DNA from: Suillus spraguei
Lineage: Eukaryota > Basidiomycota > Agaricomycetes > Boletales > Suillaceae
NCBI GenBank assembly: GCA_016800925.1
Contig: JABCPU010000520.1
Location: 1 to 43,344, forward strand
Length of the DNA stretch: 43,344 bases
Direction of reading: 5' to 3'
Of this stretch, positions 21,355 to 31,885 are shown in pieces. Position 1 is the stretch's first letter. Each line of letters starts with the position of its first letter. Made by a program: the position numbers and the translations under genes. The notes below the pieces were generated by a model. That model made no database searches, was not told where the DNA came from, and saw nothing but the letters and a program-made list of their open reading frames with translations.

Positions 21355-22911
21355 ATGCCTCGCCAGTCACAACGTCAAGAACTGCTCAAACAGATAGATT
21401 CTGCTAGCTTAGATGTGGCTATGGCATGGGTTGAACATGCCACACAAGATGATGATAGTTCAGACTCAGCTATGTCTGATATTAGGACCCCATCCCCTTT
21501 ATCCCTTATATCTCCTATGTCCCCTATGTCCCCTATGTCCCCCATGTCCCCCATGTCCCCTATGTCCCCTATGTCCATGTCCAATGCTTCAGGACATTCC
21601 AGGACCTCAAGTGTTGGCTCATTTGTAATCCATGAGCAATTTGCTCAACTTCTTGGCTCACTCACTGCTCTTCGGGATGAGATAGAGGTTGCTAGTGTCC
21701 TTAACCGACCAGATGAGCCCCCATGCAGCCCCACAGATCCAACTACTTGATCACTTCACTATGCATCGCCCCCACCTATTCCAGAAGAAGCTATGTGTTT
21801 CTCCAGAAATATTTGATGATATCCTCAATGAGATCATTGATGATCCCATTTTCCACAATCAATCCAACAATCCCCAACTTCCTGTTGCCATCCAACTTGC
21901 AATATTTCTTAACCGTGCTGGCCACTATGGCAATTCAATCTCAAATGAGGATGTCTGCCAGTGGGCAGGTGTTAGTGTTGGGTCAGTCACAAACTGCACT
22001 AATCGTGTCATGATTGCCCTGCTTGGCAAGCATGACAAATTCATATTCTTCCCTGATCTTGACTCAAATGATGCTGGTCATTCCCGGAAGTATGTTCAGG
22101 ACCGTACTTGCCCAGAGTGGCGGAATGGTATCCTAGCTGCTGATGGATCATTGATAGCTCTTTGTGATAAGCCAGGTCTCTATGGTGAGACTTTTTATAG
22201 TAGGAAGTCTCAGTACTCCCTCAACTGCCAGGTATTTCATTTTATTTTATTTATAGGTCTTTCTCTAATTCAAATTCTTTTAGGAAGTTATTATGATCCA
22301 CAATCTTGCTATAGCAGATTATGCTATTGGTCACACTGGAAGTGCACATGATGCATATGCATTCCGATCTACTCATATTTACCATCATCATGCAACACTT
22401 CTTGGAGATGACCACTGGATCTGGGCAGATAGTGCCTATCCATTAGAACCATGGTGCATCCCCCCTTTCAAGAAGCCTGTCAATGGGGCTTTAACCAGTG
22501 ACCAGAAGGCATTCAACACTGCCCTTTCCAGAGTATGTGTGTTATTTGATTTTTTCTTGTGTCCATTTATTTTTGGTGATTCAGGTTTGTGTCTGGGTAG
22601 AGCATGCATTTGCTGCTCTTAAAAATCGCTTTCAGTCTCTTCGAGAACTTCGACACCCACTGCAGCATGACAAACACCTTGCATATATTTCTTACTGGGT
22701 CCAGTGCTGCCTCATCCTTCACAACATGGTGATTCGGTTTGAAGAGCATCGTGGGATCAAGAGCACCACTGAAGAGTCAGCTCTCCAGGCCTATATGCCT
22801 GCAGTGGACACAGACCATGATGTAGATGAGGTGGGTGCTGGAGACACCTCATATCAAGGTACTCCTGGCCACCAAGTTCGTGCAAAGTTGATGGAGTATT
22901 TGTTGAACTGA
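21355..22911 (+). CDS. Harbinger DDE transposase, one frameshift
   Basis: Nuclease that cuts and reinserts the element. Translation from ATG 21355 gives MPRQSQRQELLKQIDSASLD, a Ser/Pro/Met repeat tract and an acidic linker, and ends in a stop at 21748-21750. The conserved part (QIQLLDHFTMHRPHLFQKKL, LPVAIQLAIFLNRAGHYGNS, WAGVSVGSVTNCTNRVMIAL) continues in another frame, so one frame change lies around 21690-21740. Two introns (22232-22283 and 22533-22584) splice cleanly. DDE residues are visible: AADGSLIAL, WADSAYP and CVWVEHAFAALKNRF. The stop at 22909-22911 closes LMEYLLN. Apart from the single frameshift the domain looks intact. Partner: the convergent gene at 23090-24887. Confidence 0.88.
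21512..21580. repeat. 9-bp coding minisatellite in the transposase
   Basis: About eight copies of a cctatgtcc-type unit encode Ser-Pro-Met repeats. The unit length is a multiple of three, so changes in copy number keep the frame. Confidence 0.85.
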
Positions 22912-23089
22912 CAAAACAAATATATTGGTAGTACATAGAAAACATATGTAGGAGTAAGCATGTAAACATATGTATGGAGAATAATATGCAAGACATGAGG
23001 CGCAAGACACGAGATGCCAGATGCGAGAGAATGACAAACCACTAGTGTAACAGAAGCAAATGACGATGACGACGATGACGAAGCCTACC

Positions 23090-24887
23090 CTAATCAGCTG
23101 CACCTCCCTTCAATTTGATAAGCTCGATTTCGAGCTGAAGAGTGGCTTTTCGCTCAGCGTGAACCTTAGCTTGAGCTTCGAGAACTTGAAGCTCAAGAAT
23201 CTTGGACTCTTGACAGTGCTGATGTATGACGATGGCCTCATTGCGTTCAAGGTCAGCTTTCTCACGTTGGAAGTCAAGGTCACGTTCCTGACAGAGAGCG
23301 TTGACCTTGGCAATCTTGTACTCTGATGCCGCCGCCTTTGCAGTATAGACATATGACATGTTGTTAGTTAGCGCCTCAACTTGCCCACGGACACTCCCAA
23401 CCTCCGACCCAATATTCTTCCCGAGAGATTTTTTTGCAGTGCTATCTTTGAGCGTGGTGCTCAGTTGGCGTGAGGAGGAAGACGGCGATGAAAATCCTGA
23501 GGATGTAGAGCGTGTCACTGCCTTCATGGACAACGATGCAATGGATGATGGCGATTTTGGTGAGCGTATGGGTCCATGGCCCATCACACGACTGACATGG
23601 CTTTTGAACGTTCCATAAGATGAGTGGTTGCGGGTGTGCATAGGAGGTGGTGAGGGGGAAGACAGTGGGCGTTTGTTAGAGAGGGACCGGGGTGCTTCTT
23701 CATGCTCTACATCCTCATTTTCGTCGTAATCGAGCTTGTCACCCATGGCAAAGTCGTCAATGACAGGGTCCGTGGTATCATAGGGTAGGTCAACATTGCA
23801 CAAAGGGTTGGTGAGAAGATGGCCTTCGAGGGGGTTAGCAGGAGGACGGTCTTCGAGAGGGTTAGCAGGAGGACAGTCTTCGAGAGGGTTAGCAGGAGGA
23901 CGGTCTTCAAGAGGGTAAGCAGGAGGACGGTCTTCGAGAGGGTTAGCGGGAAAATGGTCTTCAAGAGGGTTAAGGGCATCATCACGAGTGTTGGGAGCAT
24001 CATCAACCACGATCATTGAATCTTCAGTGTGATCAGGAGCAGGAGGGGGGGATGCTTTTCCTTTTCCTTTGCTCTTTTGTTGCGTCAGGGCTTTAAGGCC
24101 CCCTGCGCGATCCGTACCAGGAGCAGACGAGAATGTTTTAGCAGCATACGCAGGGTTATCTCTCCAGATTTCATCAAGATCTTCATACCACGGGAAATCA
24201 TTTAAAACTTGCACTACAACTAATTTAGTTTCACTCAATTATTATTTTAAAAAAACGTACCTAGTAGATTCACTGCGGCACCAGGTTCATCCGGATTGAC
24301 TCCAGCACCTGTCTGCTTGAAGCGTGCACGATGAGTCTTATACTTCCCCTTGAGACTGAATGTAGCACTTAGTATATACATAAAAAGGGGGGAGGAAGTA
24401 GATGAAAAACATACTAAGTGAGATGGTTGCCCACAGCCTGCGTGAACTTCATCTGATCCTCAGCATACATCAACTGATACATCTCGTCCTTCTCAAATAT
24501 CTGTTTGGCGATTACTGCGTGTATTTTGCCCTTGTCACTCCCAGAAGGAGGGCCGTCATCATGGTGAGATTTCCTTCCTTCATAAAATAATATCCAACGG
24601 TCGGCAGGATGGGTTCTGAGGTACGTCACGAGCGCAGATGTTCGATTGCAGTTTGGTGTCTCCCACCGGATCTTGCTGATACCACTGGTAGGAGTATCAC
24701 TGTGAGATGTGGCAGCGCTGGCTGAGGTAGGAGCCACCCCACGTCCCCTTGTACCACGAGAAATCGCACCCCTTCCCCTAGTACCACGGACAGGTTGCAT
24801 TTGGATAGCTATTGGTGGACTAGTGAGTGTTTGAGTTAGTGTCTGAAGTCGCTCTGAACATCGTACTCGAGGGCGTACAGGAGGCAT
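23090..24887 (-). CDS. Harbinger partner protein (SANT/Myb-like DNA-binding)
   Basis: Three exons (24887-24415, 24355-24261, 24213-23090) splice to an uninterrupted frame of about 563 residues. The ATG at 24887 gives MPPVRPRVRCSERLQTLTQT; the N-terminus has an Arg-Gly-rich stretch (GTRGRGAISRGTRGRG). Residues about 80-190 form a helical trihelix/SANT-like region: RTSALVTYLRTHPADRWILF, KDEMYQLMYAEDQMKFTQAV, YLKGKYKTHRARFKQTGAGV and NDFPWYEDLDEIW. A 9-residue repeat (NPLEDRPPA type), then a Ser/Pro-rich tail and a C-terminal coiled coil rich in Glu, Lys and Gln follow. In Harbinger elements the Myb-like partner helps the transposase enter the nucleus and bind element ends. It faces the transposase convergently with 178 bp between stop codons. 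The frame is intact, unlike its partner. Confidence 0.8.
23819..23975. repeat. 27-bp coding minisatellite in the partner gene
   Basis: About six tandem copies of a 27-bp unit (gggttagcaggaggacggtc plus seven bases) encode Asn-Pro-Leu-Glu-Asp-Arg-Pro-Pro-Ala repeats. The frame is kept whatever the copy number. Confidence 0.85.
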
Positions 24888-24986
24888 GGTGTACGCATGG
24901 ACCAAAGTTCGAATTCAGACTCCGCTCGTAGTCTGCCGACGTTCCGTAGAGTTCTGAAAGAATTTGACAACGTTTCAGAACCTTAT

Positions 24987-25004
24987 ATTTTTACTTTGAA
25001 TCCC
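24987..25004. repeat. Right terminal inverted repeat of the Harbinger element
   Basis: Reads tttttactttgaatccc, the reverse complement of gggattcaaagtaaaaa. Immediately inside is a cgtttcagaacc subterminal motif shared with the left end. Confidence 0.75.
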
Positions 25005-25780
25005 ATTATTGTGAGCATTGTCATTTTGTTTTACTCATGCTTTGCATTATAACCTCATCCATGACATTCTCATATGATGCTTCAAATGGAACTTTAATAA
25101 TAATAATATGCGTGATATGACCTAAAGTGCATGATACACAACATAAAGTGTGCGACACACAACATTTAAGTGCACGATACACAAGATCAAGTGCGCGATA
25201 CAAATCTTTGGTCACTGAAGACATTTGATGTCAAAACCAGGAATTAGCAATTCTATAAGTGTTGACCTAGTAGGGTCCGAGAGGAACAAAAAAATAACAG
25301 AAAGTGACCAGCGTTGTGACAAAAATAAGTAAAAGCGGTGTATACTGCACTCAGCCACTATCCAAAAGAAGGATGAGAGAACAACTATTATTCACCTAAG
25401 TAAAAGTGGCATATACCACACTACTACATAGTCAGATATAAAGTCAATATTAATGACAGTAAGTACATACCTCAGCTGCTATCCAAAGGAAGGATGAGAG
25501 AACAACTGAGGGAAAATTACATGACAAGGGTCCATGATATGATAAGAATGAGCTCGCTAAGACACCATGAGGCTCACTTGAGAAATCCCCAACCTCTCCA
25601 CTATTACGTGTGCACCTGAGCGCCTCCGAGGCATGCTTAAGCATGTACATGATTAAGCGCAATGAAGTGTGCTCAAACATGAAAGGCACAGAAGGCGCGG
25701 GAAAGGCACAGTGAGGTGCACACTTCGCCAAAGGTGCAAACAGCACCTTATTTTCACCATACTATAGGTCAGGATTAGTG
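25005..25780. other. Non-coding DNA with two small repeat tracts
   Basis: Four degenerate copies of an aagtgcacgatacacaacat-like unit lie at about 25120-25205. A direct repeat of about 150 bp occurs at about 25330-25410 and 25480-25520 (shared tatccaaa.gaaggatgagagaacaac; a related gtaaaag.gg...tata half-unit is at 25330 and 25402). No gene seen. Confidence 0.5.
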
Positions 25781-25839
25781 TCCAGCTCTGGAACCACCCA
25801 GTAGTAGACTTAGTCTTTAGTTTCCTTATCACTTGTTAA

Positions 25840-26280
25840 TTGATATTGCTCATTCACCGTTACTGCTGGACTTTTGACTCCTACTTTGACTTGACTCCAT
25901 GCACACCGCTGCTTTACTGCTGAAAGTACCATGGTTTTCTTTATTGTTTCTCCTGCACCACTTGCACCTTACTGCTACCACTGACATCACCACTTGCTAT
26001 TGCTCGCTCAATGCTACATTTTCAGGCATTGTTCTAGTCATGATAGTACCGCTACTTACAACACTATTTCCGGCAGCATCTCCGCTGACCACAGCATCAT
26101 ATTGGCACATTGGTTTGACAGTTACTTGACTATACTAACAGGCATCCCCCTTTAGGGTTGAACACTCTTGCTTAGCAAGTGAAGCAGACCAGATGGAGCG
26201 CAAGACTCACATACTAGCTTAGGAGGTAGTTTCTCTACAGCCCAGGCTAGGTTGTATCTTTACATTGCGCTGGGGCCTGG
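25840..26280 (+). repeat. Third copy of the inverted-repeat end module
   Basis: Same orientation as 27520-27934. A degenerate ttactgc/accgc-rich tract is followed by the conserved module with gggttgaaca, agtgaagcagac, gagcgcaagactcacatact and gcccaggctag..tgtatctttaca. It abuts the LINE endonuclease remnant directly at about 26280. Confidence 0.75.
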
Positions 26281-26282
26281 TA

Positions 26283-26783
26283 AATTGGATCTTGAGTGAG
26301 ATTGAAGTCGCCCATCATGAAATCCAGGGCACTGGGGCTTAGTCTGAGCCATTCAGTTTTAATTTTGTTCCAGAAGTTTGGATGTTCATTTGGGTTATTT
26401 GGTGCATGCACATTTAATATTTTTATTATTTTGTTGTCATGGCATCTAATGGAGAGAAGGGCTGCTCATCCTGGGATTAGGACTTGTATCTTGGCGCTAG
26501 TGGTGTTTATAATCTCTTTGTTGAGTATGAACACTATGCCAGCTGAGCTGCCAGGGCGCATTGTATCGCTAGAGTTCAGGACTACTAATCTTCATGCATA
26601 CAGTGTGTCTATTTGTGTTTGATGCTCAGGGCACAAGTGTGTTTCCTGTGTGCACAGTATCCTGATCCGTTGATCTCTCATTTCTTGGTTGATGGCTGTC
26701 CATTTGGAGATTTGGTTTTGCCCAAGGCTCATTGATGTGTGACCTTTAATGTTTAGTGTTGTGATTTTAATATTTGCTCTCAT
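26283..26783 (-). pseudogene. Truncated LINE ORF2: endonuclease domain only
   Basis: APE-type endonuclease start of a Tad/L1-like non-LTR element. Reading on the minus strand: RANIKITTLNIKGHTS, then RIRILCTQETHL (the conserved Gln-Glu-Thr-His), and later ILNVHAPNNPNEHPNFWNKI and FMMGDFNLTQDPI, the expected downstream endonuclease blocks. Two in-frame TGA stops interrupt it (after DTLYA and after VLIPG). It ends abruptly at about 26283 where the repeat module begins; no reverse transcriptase follows. An enzyme is impossible from this copy. Confidence 0.8.
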
Positions 26784-27070
26784 TTTGCATTCAGTGTTGG
26801 TGTGTTCAGAGGGCGTTTGGTTTGCGCAGGGTTTTGGTGTATGGGGTTCTGGTTGATGTTGGGTGCAGGAGGAAGGTGGGTCGTCGGGTTGGGGATGGGT
26901 ATGTTGGGTCGGGTAGGCCTTGGAGGTTGTGATTGGGTGTATAGGTGGTCATGGTAGTGGTTACACAGTGTGTTCATGTTATTCCCACTCATTGTCTGAG
27001 ACTGAGTGGGGTTTTGCCCGGTGTGATGAGCAAACTCACGCTGAGCTTGAAATGGCACATTTTCGTATAG
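26784..27070 (-). pseudogene. C-terminal end of LINE ORF1
   Basis: Minus-strand frame with YENVPFQAQREFAHHTGQNP near 27050, then a Pro/Asn/Gln-rich tail (PPRPTRPNIPIPNPTTHLPP) ending just before the endonuclease frame, the usual order ORF1 then ORF2. Its N-terminal part is not contiguous: upstream lies a 2.1-kb inverted repeat, whose arms share the QAQREF segment, and the main ORF1 body is at 29529-31147. Whether these belonged to one element is inferred from order and orientation. Confidence 0.6.
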
Positions 27071-27934
27071 GTGTCGCATAGCTATCATTATCCTTACCTT
27101 CCGGTTTCACTGTCCCTTGGCGTGACATTTCACCATGCATTACCCCTATCTAATGGTATCATTCTGCACTCTGGAAGCCTCATTGCAGCTTAGCAGCTGT
27201 ACTGCAGCAACTTTCCCGTGAAGCGGTGATCTTCGGTAATCTCCGCGAACCCATTTGGTATCCTCAAGCAAGATTTACTGTCCGTCCAATGTCCATCCAG
27301 TCTCGCTGGTACATATGTTTTGTAAACTGAAGTACAGTCTTATTACATGTCTACTGCGTGTTTATCCTATCCCTTCTGTCTCCATAGCTATTCTTTCATA
27401 TAAAATTCCTAGGTACCTGTACTCATTCCTCACTTCCCTCCTATAGTACACACAGTACTTAGGAATAGTCACCACTACTGTCTCTTACGGAATACAGTCT
27501 TTTACTGAAGTCACTGTCTCTAAGAATTGCTTTACTGCTGCACACACTACCGCTCGTCTTTACCGCTTTCCTGCACTTCACCGCTACACTACTGCTTGTT
27601 TTACCACAGAAGTTCCCACGCTTACTGCAGTTTTACCGCTCGTACTACTGCAGTTTTACTGTTCATGCTACCGCTTGCCTACCGCATTCCCATGCTTACT
27701 GCTAGTTTTACCGCAAGTTTCCCATGACCGGAGGTCACCACTAGCATCTCGCTACCTCCAACGGCATTCTGCACCCACAGGTTGGGCATTATTGAACTAT
27801 ACTAACTTAGCATTCCCTTTAGGGTTGAACGTTCTTGCCTTTGCAAGTGAAGCAGACTAGGTAGAGCGCAAGACTCACATACTAGCTTAGGCCGTGGTTT
27901 ATCTACAGCCCAGGCTAGATTGTATCTTTACACT
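27021..27934. repeat. Left arm of a 2.1-kb inverted repeat
   Basis: Reverse complement of 28236-29125, with many point differences. The outer end overlaps LINE ORF1 coding sequence (gatgagcaaactcacgctga); the inner end is gcccaggctagattgtatct. It holds a degenerate tandem array of taccgct/ttttaccgc units at about 27520-27730. Confidence 0.85.
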
Positions 27935-28235
27935 GGGTAGGGTATCTCCACTTCCAGAACCCCCAGGATGGTCATCAAAGGGCCTCCCAGTGGCCGAGGC
28001 TGCCCTCCTCCACATCTGGAGGGCGAGAACAAAACCAATTGAGGGATCGGGCTGGGGGGGTATAAAGGTGTAGTTGGGGTGATCGTCATACTAGAGCTAC
28101 TGTACAATTGTGTATGTAACTCAGAGCTGGCATATCCTGACCAACTAGCAGTGGACTATGTTAGCATTTTCGACAGATAGTAATGCCCAGGTCATTACTA
28201 TTGACTACTAGTGAGAACTTCAGCCTCTCAGCACG
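27935..28235. other. Unique spacer between the inverted arms
   Basis: About 300 bp. It contains a TATA-like ggtataaagg near 28057 and a short palindrome agtaatgcc-caggtcattact near 28175. It could be the promoter of a transcript reading into the right arm; no coding frame recognised. Confidence 0.4.
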
Positions 28236-29125
28236 GTGTAAAGATACAATCTAGCCTGGGCTGTAGATAAACCATGGCCTAAGCTAGTATGCAAGTCTAG
28301 AGCTCTGCCTAGTCTGCTTCACTTGCGAGGCAAGAATGTTCGACCCTAAAGGGAATGCTAGTTAGTATAGTTCAATAATACCCAACCTGAGGTGCGAGAA
28401 TGCTGTCAGAGGTAGTGAGATGCTAGTGGTGACCTCCGGTCCATGGGAAACTAGTGGTAAAACTAGCGGTAAGCATGGGAATGCAGTAGGCAAGCAGTAG
28501 TGTCAGCGGTAAAACTGCGGTAAAGCGTGGGAACTTTGGTGGTAAAACAAGCGGTGAAGTAGTGATGAAGCATGGGAAAGCGGTAAAGAGCAGTGGTGCA
28601 TGCAGCAGTAAAGCAATTCTTAAGAGACAGTGACTTTGGTAAAGGACTTTATCTCGTAGTGACAGTAATGGTGACTATTCCTAAGTGCTGTGTGTACTAT
28701 AGGAGGGAAGTAAGGAATGAGTACAGGTACCTAGGAATTTTATACAAAAGAATAGCTATGGAGATGGAAGGAATAGGAAAAACATGCAGCCAACATGTAA
28801 TAAGACTGCACTACAGTTTACAAAACATCATGTACCGGCGAGACTGGATGGACATTGGATGGACAGTAAATCTTGCTTGAGGATGCCTAATGGGTTCACG
28901 GAGATTGCTGAAGATCACTGCTTTGTGGGAAAGTTGCTGTAGTACAGCCGTTAAGCTGCAATGAGGCTTCTGGAGTGCAGAATGATACTGTTAGATAGGG
29001 GTAATGCATGGTAAAACATCATGGCAAGGGACAGTGAAGCCAAGAGGGTAAGGATAATGATTGCCAGTTGACACCTATACAAAAATGTGTCATTTCAAGC
29101 CCAGCGTGAGTTTGTTCATCACAAT
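28236..29125. repeat. Right arm of the 2.1-kb inverted repeat
   Basis: Mirror of 27021-27934, including the aaagatacaatctagcctgg inner end and the gcccagcgtgagtttgttca outer end, which is a plus-strand fragment of LINE ORF1. A 95-codon open frame inside this arm (28593-28880) is a chance frame. Confidence 0.85.
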
Positions 29126-29528
29126 GGCTCATCCAAACCTAAATAGGTATCCATGATCTGGCATGCACCATGCTTTGGTGAGACGACACCTGCTTTCCTG
29201 CCCTGTTTGCAGTCAGTATATTTGGGCAGGGGTCTATGTTTAATGATTCACATCTCAACAAACCATTATTGCTGTTCAACAGCTCACATGGCTAGTAGGT
29301 GCCAGGCCTAGGCTGGAGTCATTGGAATGCATTTTTATTGGTCTTAGTGTTGTGGGTGTGGTGGTAGCGACAGGATATATTCACGATGGTGGTTAGTGCG
29401 GGGGAGTACAGATACATAGAATCAGTAGCAAGGTTGAGGGGTGCTTAGTGGGTCATGGTCATGTATGTGGGGGGTGTCTGTACATTTCATATATACTGGT
29501 GAGATAATGATAATGATGCATGATGATG
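29126..29528. other. Non-coding junction
   Basis: About 400 bp between the inverted repeat and the end of LINE ORF1. No motif recognised; probably the decayed 3' part of ORF1 or flank. Confidence 0.35.
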
Positions 29529-31147
29529 TTAAGAGTTACGGCAAGTTATACTGCCCCTGCATCTCTCCGTTTGACGGGATGAGTTCGTCATGTTCCTGGT
29601 GCTCAACTTCGGGCCATTCCAGAGCAGAACTTGTGGGAATGGGCATAGGCTGCGGGGGTGTGCGAGGGAGTGGCAGATCTGGCAGGGGTATAGAGCTGCT
29701 GCTATCCTACAGCTGTCTAGGCCAGTTGGATATTCCAAGATGTGGAGGAAACCATGTAAGTCTGTCCAGGTTTTAGCATCATTGGTGGGGCTAGACACGA
29801 AGATGTTGAAATGAGGTATGGAGAGACCTCCAGTGATTTTGAAGTCAAGGAGTTCAACATGGATGGAAACAATGAAGTCTTGCATGGCTTTGTAAACTAA
29901 TTCATCATCTGGGAAGCCACACATTGAGAAGATGTCATTGATGTGGTGCCTGTTGTCATAATGGGCCCAGACGTCCACGACGGCCTTCCAGATGATGTCT
30001 GTATTCGAAGTAGTGAAGCCAGACAGGCAAAAGAATAATTCTAGGGGGTTTGTGCAATTGAAGGGGAGTGCCTCAAACATGATGTCCATGGAGGACCAGA
30101 TGCACTGGTTTACGATGAGGTTTTTTGTCTCTTCAGGTATTTTATGTACTAAGAAACTGACAGGGAAGTCTTTTGACTTTCTACCACCTTGGGGTTGTGG
30201 GGGGGAGACACAGATGGGGGGAGCTTCTTGGACGAAGTCAGCTATGACTCCTATACTAGCACGAAGTTGTTCCGCAATGATTGCGTACCTTTCTGCAACA
30301 TCTTTTCCTGAGGGGTCAAAGATGTGGACCATGAACTTAGGGTGTTCCACTTGGAACCAGGCTAGCAATACCTTGTTGTCGAGGTGATCAAAGATTTGTG
30401 CAGAGTGGGCCATGTGCACTCTAGGGAAACCTCCGACTGGCATAGGGGTGAACTGTAGGAGTATAGTATAATAGTTTATGCCATTCTGAATTAGGATAGA
30501 TCTATTCATTTCCACTAGCACGAGGTGTGCAAGGATTGCATCCTCCTCTGCAGTTTGCATGCACATGGTAGGCAGGCTGGGTGGAGTGCCCATTGCTTGG
30601 TCCACCAAAGTGTTTCCAGGGGCATGCATGGAATTGCTTAAGTCACTCTGTAAGGCGCTACTCGCCAGGTTCTCAACTGACAAAGACACTTTGAACTCTT
30701 GGGTCATGAGGAGGTTCGTTGGAGGGGTGGGACCTGTGATTTCATGGTGGATGGGGGTGGGGGTATCAGGGGGAGAGGTGGGTGAGGAGGGTGGGTCAGG
30801 TAAGGGGTTCAGGTAAGGGGTTCAGGTAAGGGGTTCAGGTGTTGATTCATATCATTGTCTTCTGGAAGAACATTTTGTGGGAAGTAGTGTGGTCCTTTGT
30901 GAGGTGTCTGAGATGGCAGACATGGAGTAGAGGGGTAAGGGCAGGTGGATTGAGAGTGGGCTTTGAGTGAGGTTGGCTCTTTGTCTTTCATCTCTGGGGT
31001 GGACAGAGTTCCTTCGATGGTTTCTGGGGGTTTTTTATATGATGGATTCAAGCGCAGTTTTTGCTGGGTATCAGTAAGTAGGTTTGGAGGTTGCATCATG
31101 GCCAACATCATTTCGGTGATGAGAGGGTGTGTTGCAGCGTGGTTCAT
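29529..31147 (-). pseudogene. LINE ORF1 (Gag-like) broken by a 13-bp triplication
   Basis: RNA-binding Gag-like protein of a Tad/L1-like LINE. An ATG at 31147 opens MNHAATHPLITEMMLAMMQP and a Pro-rich stretch; a stop appears within the tandem repeat at 30797-30840. The frame then shifts and continues from about 30770 to 29529. The body includes IWKAVVDVWAHYDNRHHIND and ends in a zinc knuckle of the form C-x2-C-x5-H-x4-C (CQICHSLAHPRSLCPFP), a hallmark of basidiomycete LINE ORF1. With a single copy of the 13-bp unit the two halves would be in the same frame with no stop between. The C-terminus ends early at 29529. The Ty3 element lies only 66 bp upstream of this ATG. Confidence 0.75.
30797..30840. 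repeat. 13-bp tandem repeat, 3.4 copies
   Basis: Unit caggtaaggggtt repeated three times plus five bases. Because 13 is not a multiple of three, the copy number decides whether LINE ORF1 is open. Confidence 0.9.
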
Positions 31148-31213
31148 CTATATGGGAGGTAGTTCTCATAGGAGACAGTCAGTGATGGTGATAGGTGGGG
31201 TGAAGTCAGTTAA

Positions 31214-31687
31214 TGTTACAATCGTATGTGCCCCTATCTATTTTCTACTTCATTTACCTTGTATATTATGTAACATGACTCTGACTCATATGCTCAATGC
31301 ATCTGTACTATAGTTGCCTTCCTTCTTTGGATACGCACTTACATTCTCACGTTTCTCTTGGTCTGTGCGCACATATTGGCCTATTTAAGCACAGTGTACT
31401 TGTAGTAGATTCCCTACTTTAATCTTACTGGGTTTTACCTGGAATCTCCTTCACTTAGGTCTCCAACCTAAGTCGTCTTGAATCGTCTCTAAGTCTAAGC
31501 ACTCCTTAGCCTTAGTCTCTATTCTCACGGATACCTCTCGGACTTATCCTTGAGGCTGAACCCTTGATCGTACTCGGAACGCGTTCCATGTACTTTCACC
31601 TTGTTCTCTTTTGAACGTTGTAAGAACTCCCAGCAGACCGTCTGTGTCTTTTCACTGTCGCTGGTGACGCCACCCCAGTTCGTAACA
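31214..31687 (+). repeat. 5' LTR
   Basis: 474 bp, tgttacaatcgta to cagttcgtaaca. A TATA-like ctatttaagc lies near 31380. Confidence 0.9.
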
Positions 31688-31885
31688 AAAGATTAAAGTC
31701 TATTTTGATCGTCGACTATCCAGCCTTCGACCCTGAACCCTGATCGATTAGATCAGCAGACTAGCGTACGCGTACGCTGAGCAGATTGTCGAGAGAAGCC
31801 CTCTGACAGAAGAAAGCCCTAACGGACAGCAAGACAGCGCGTGTAGGCACCGAGAAAGTATAACTCACCAGAAGAATCATCAACC

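Larger units (their letters stand above)
21103..25004. mobile_element. PIF/Harbinger-type DNA transposon, nearly complete
   Basis: About 3.9 kb bounded by imperfect terminal inverted repeats (gggtattcaaagtaaaa at left; reverse complement of gggattcaaagtaaaaa at right). Subterminal copies of a gttctgaaacg motif occur inside both ends and may bind the transposase. The two convergent genes expected of the superfamily are present: a DDE transposase (plus) and a SANT/Myb-like protein (minus). Flanking trinucleotides are TAA on the left and possibly TTA on the right, so a perfect 3-bp target duplication is not seen. The element sits 100 bp beyond the right arm of the desaturase duplication. Confidence 0.85.

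Noticed and set aside
23358..24019. Plus-strand frames opposite the Harbinger partner gene
   Set aside because: They are the complement of the 27-bp coding repeats and Ser-rich tail; the minus strand splices to a complete protein.
29590..30387. Plus-strand frames opposite LINE ORF1
   Set aside because: The minus strand carries a long frame ending in a zinc knuckle typical of LINE ORF1, so these are shadows.
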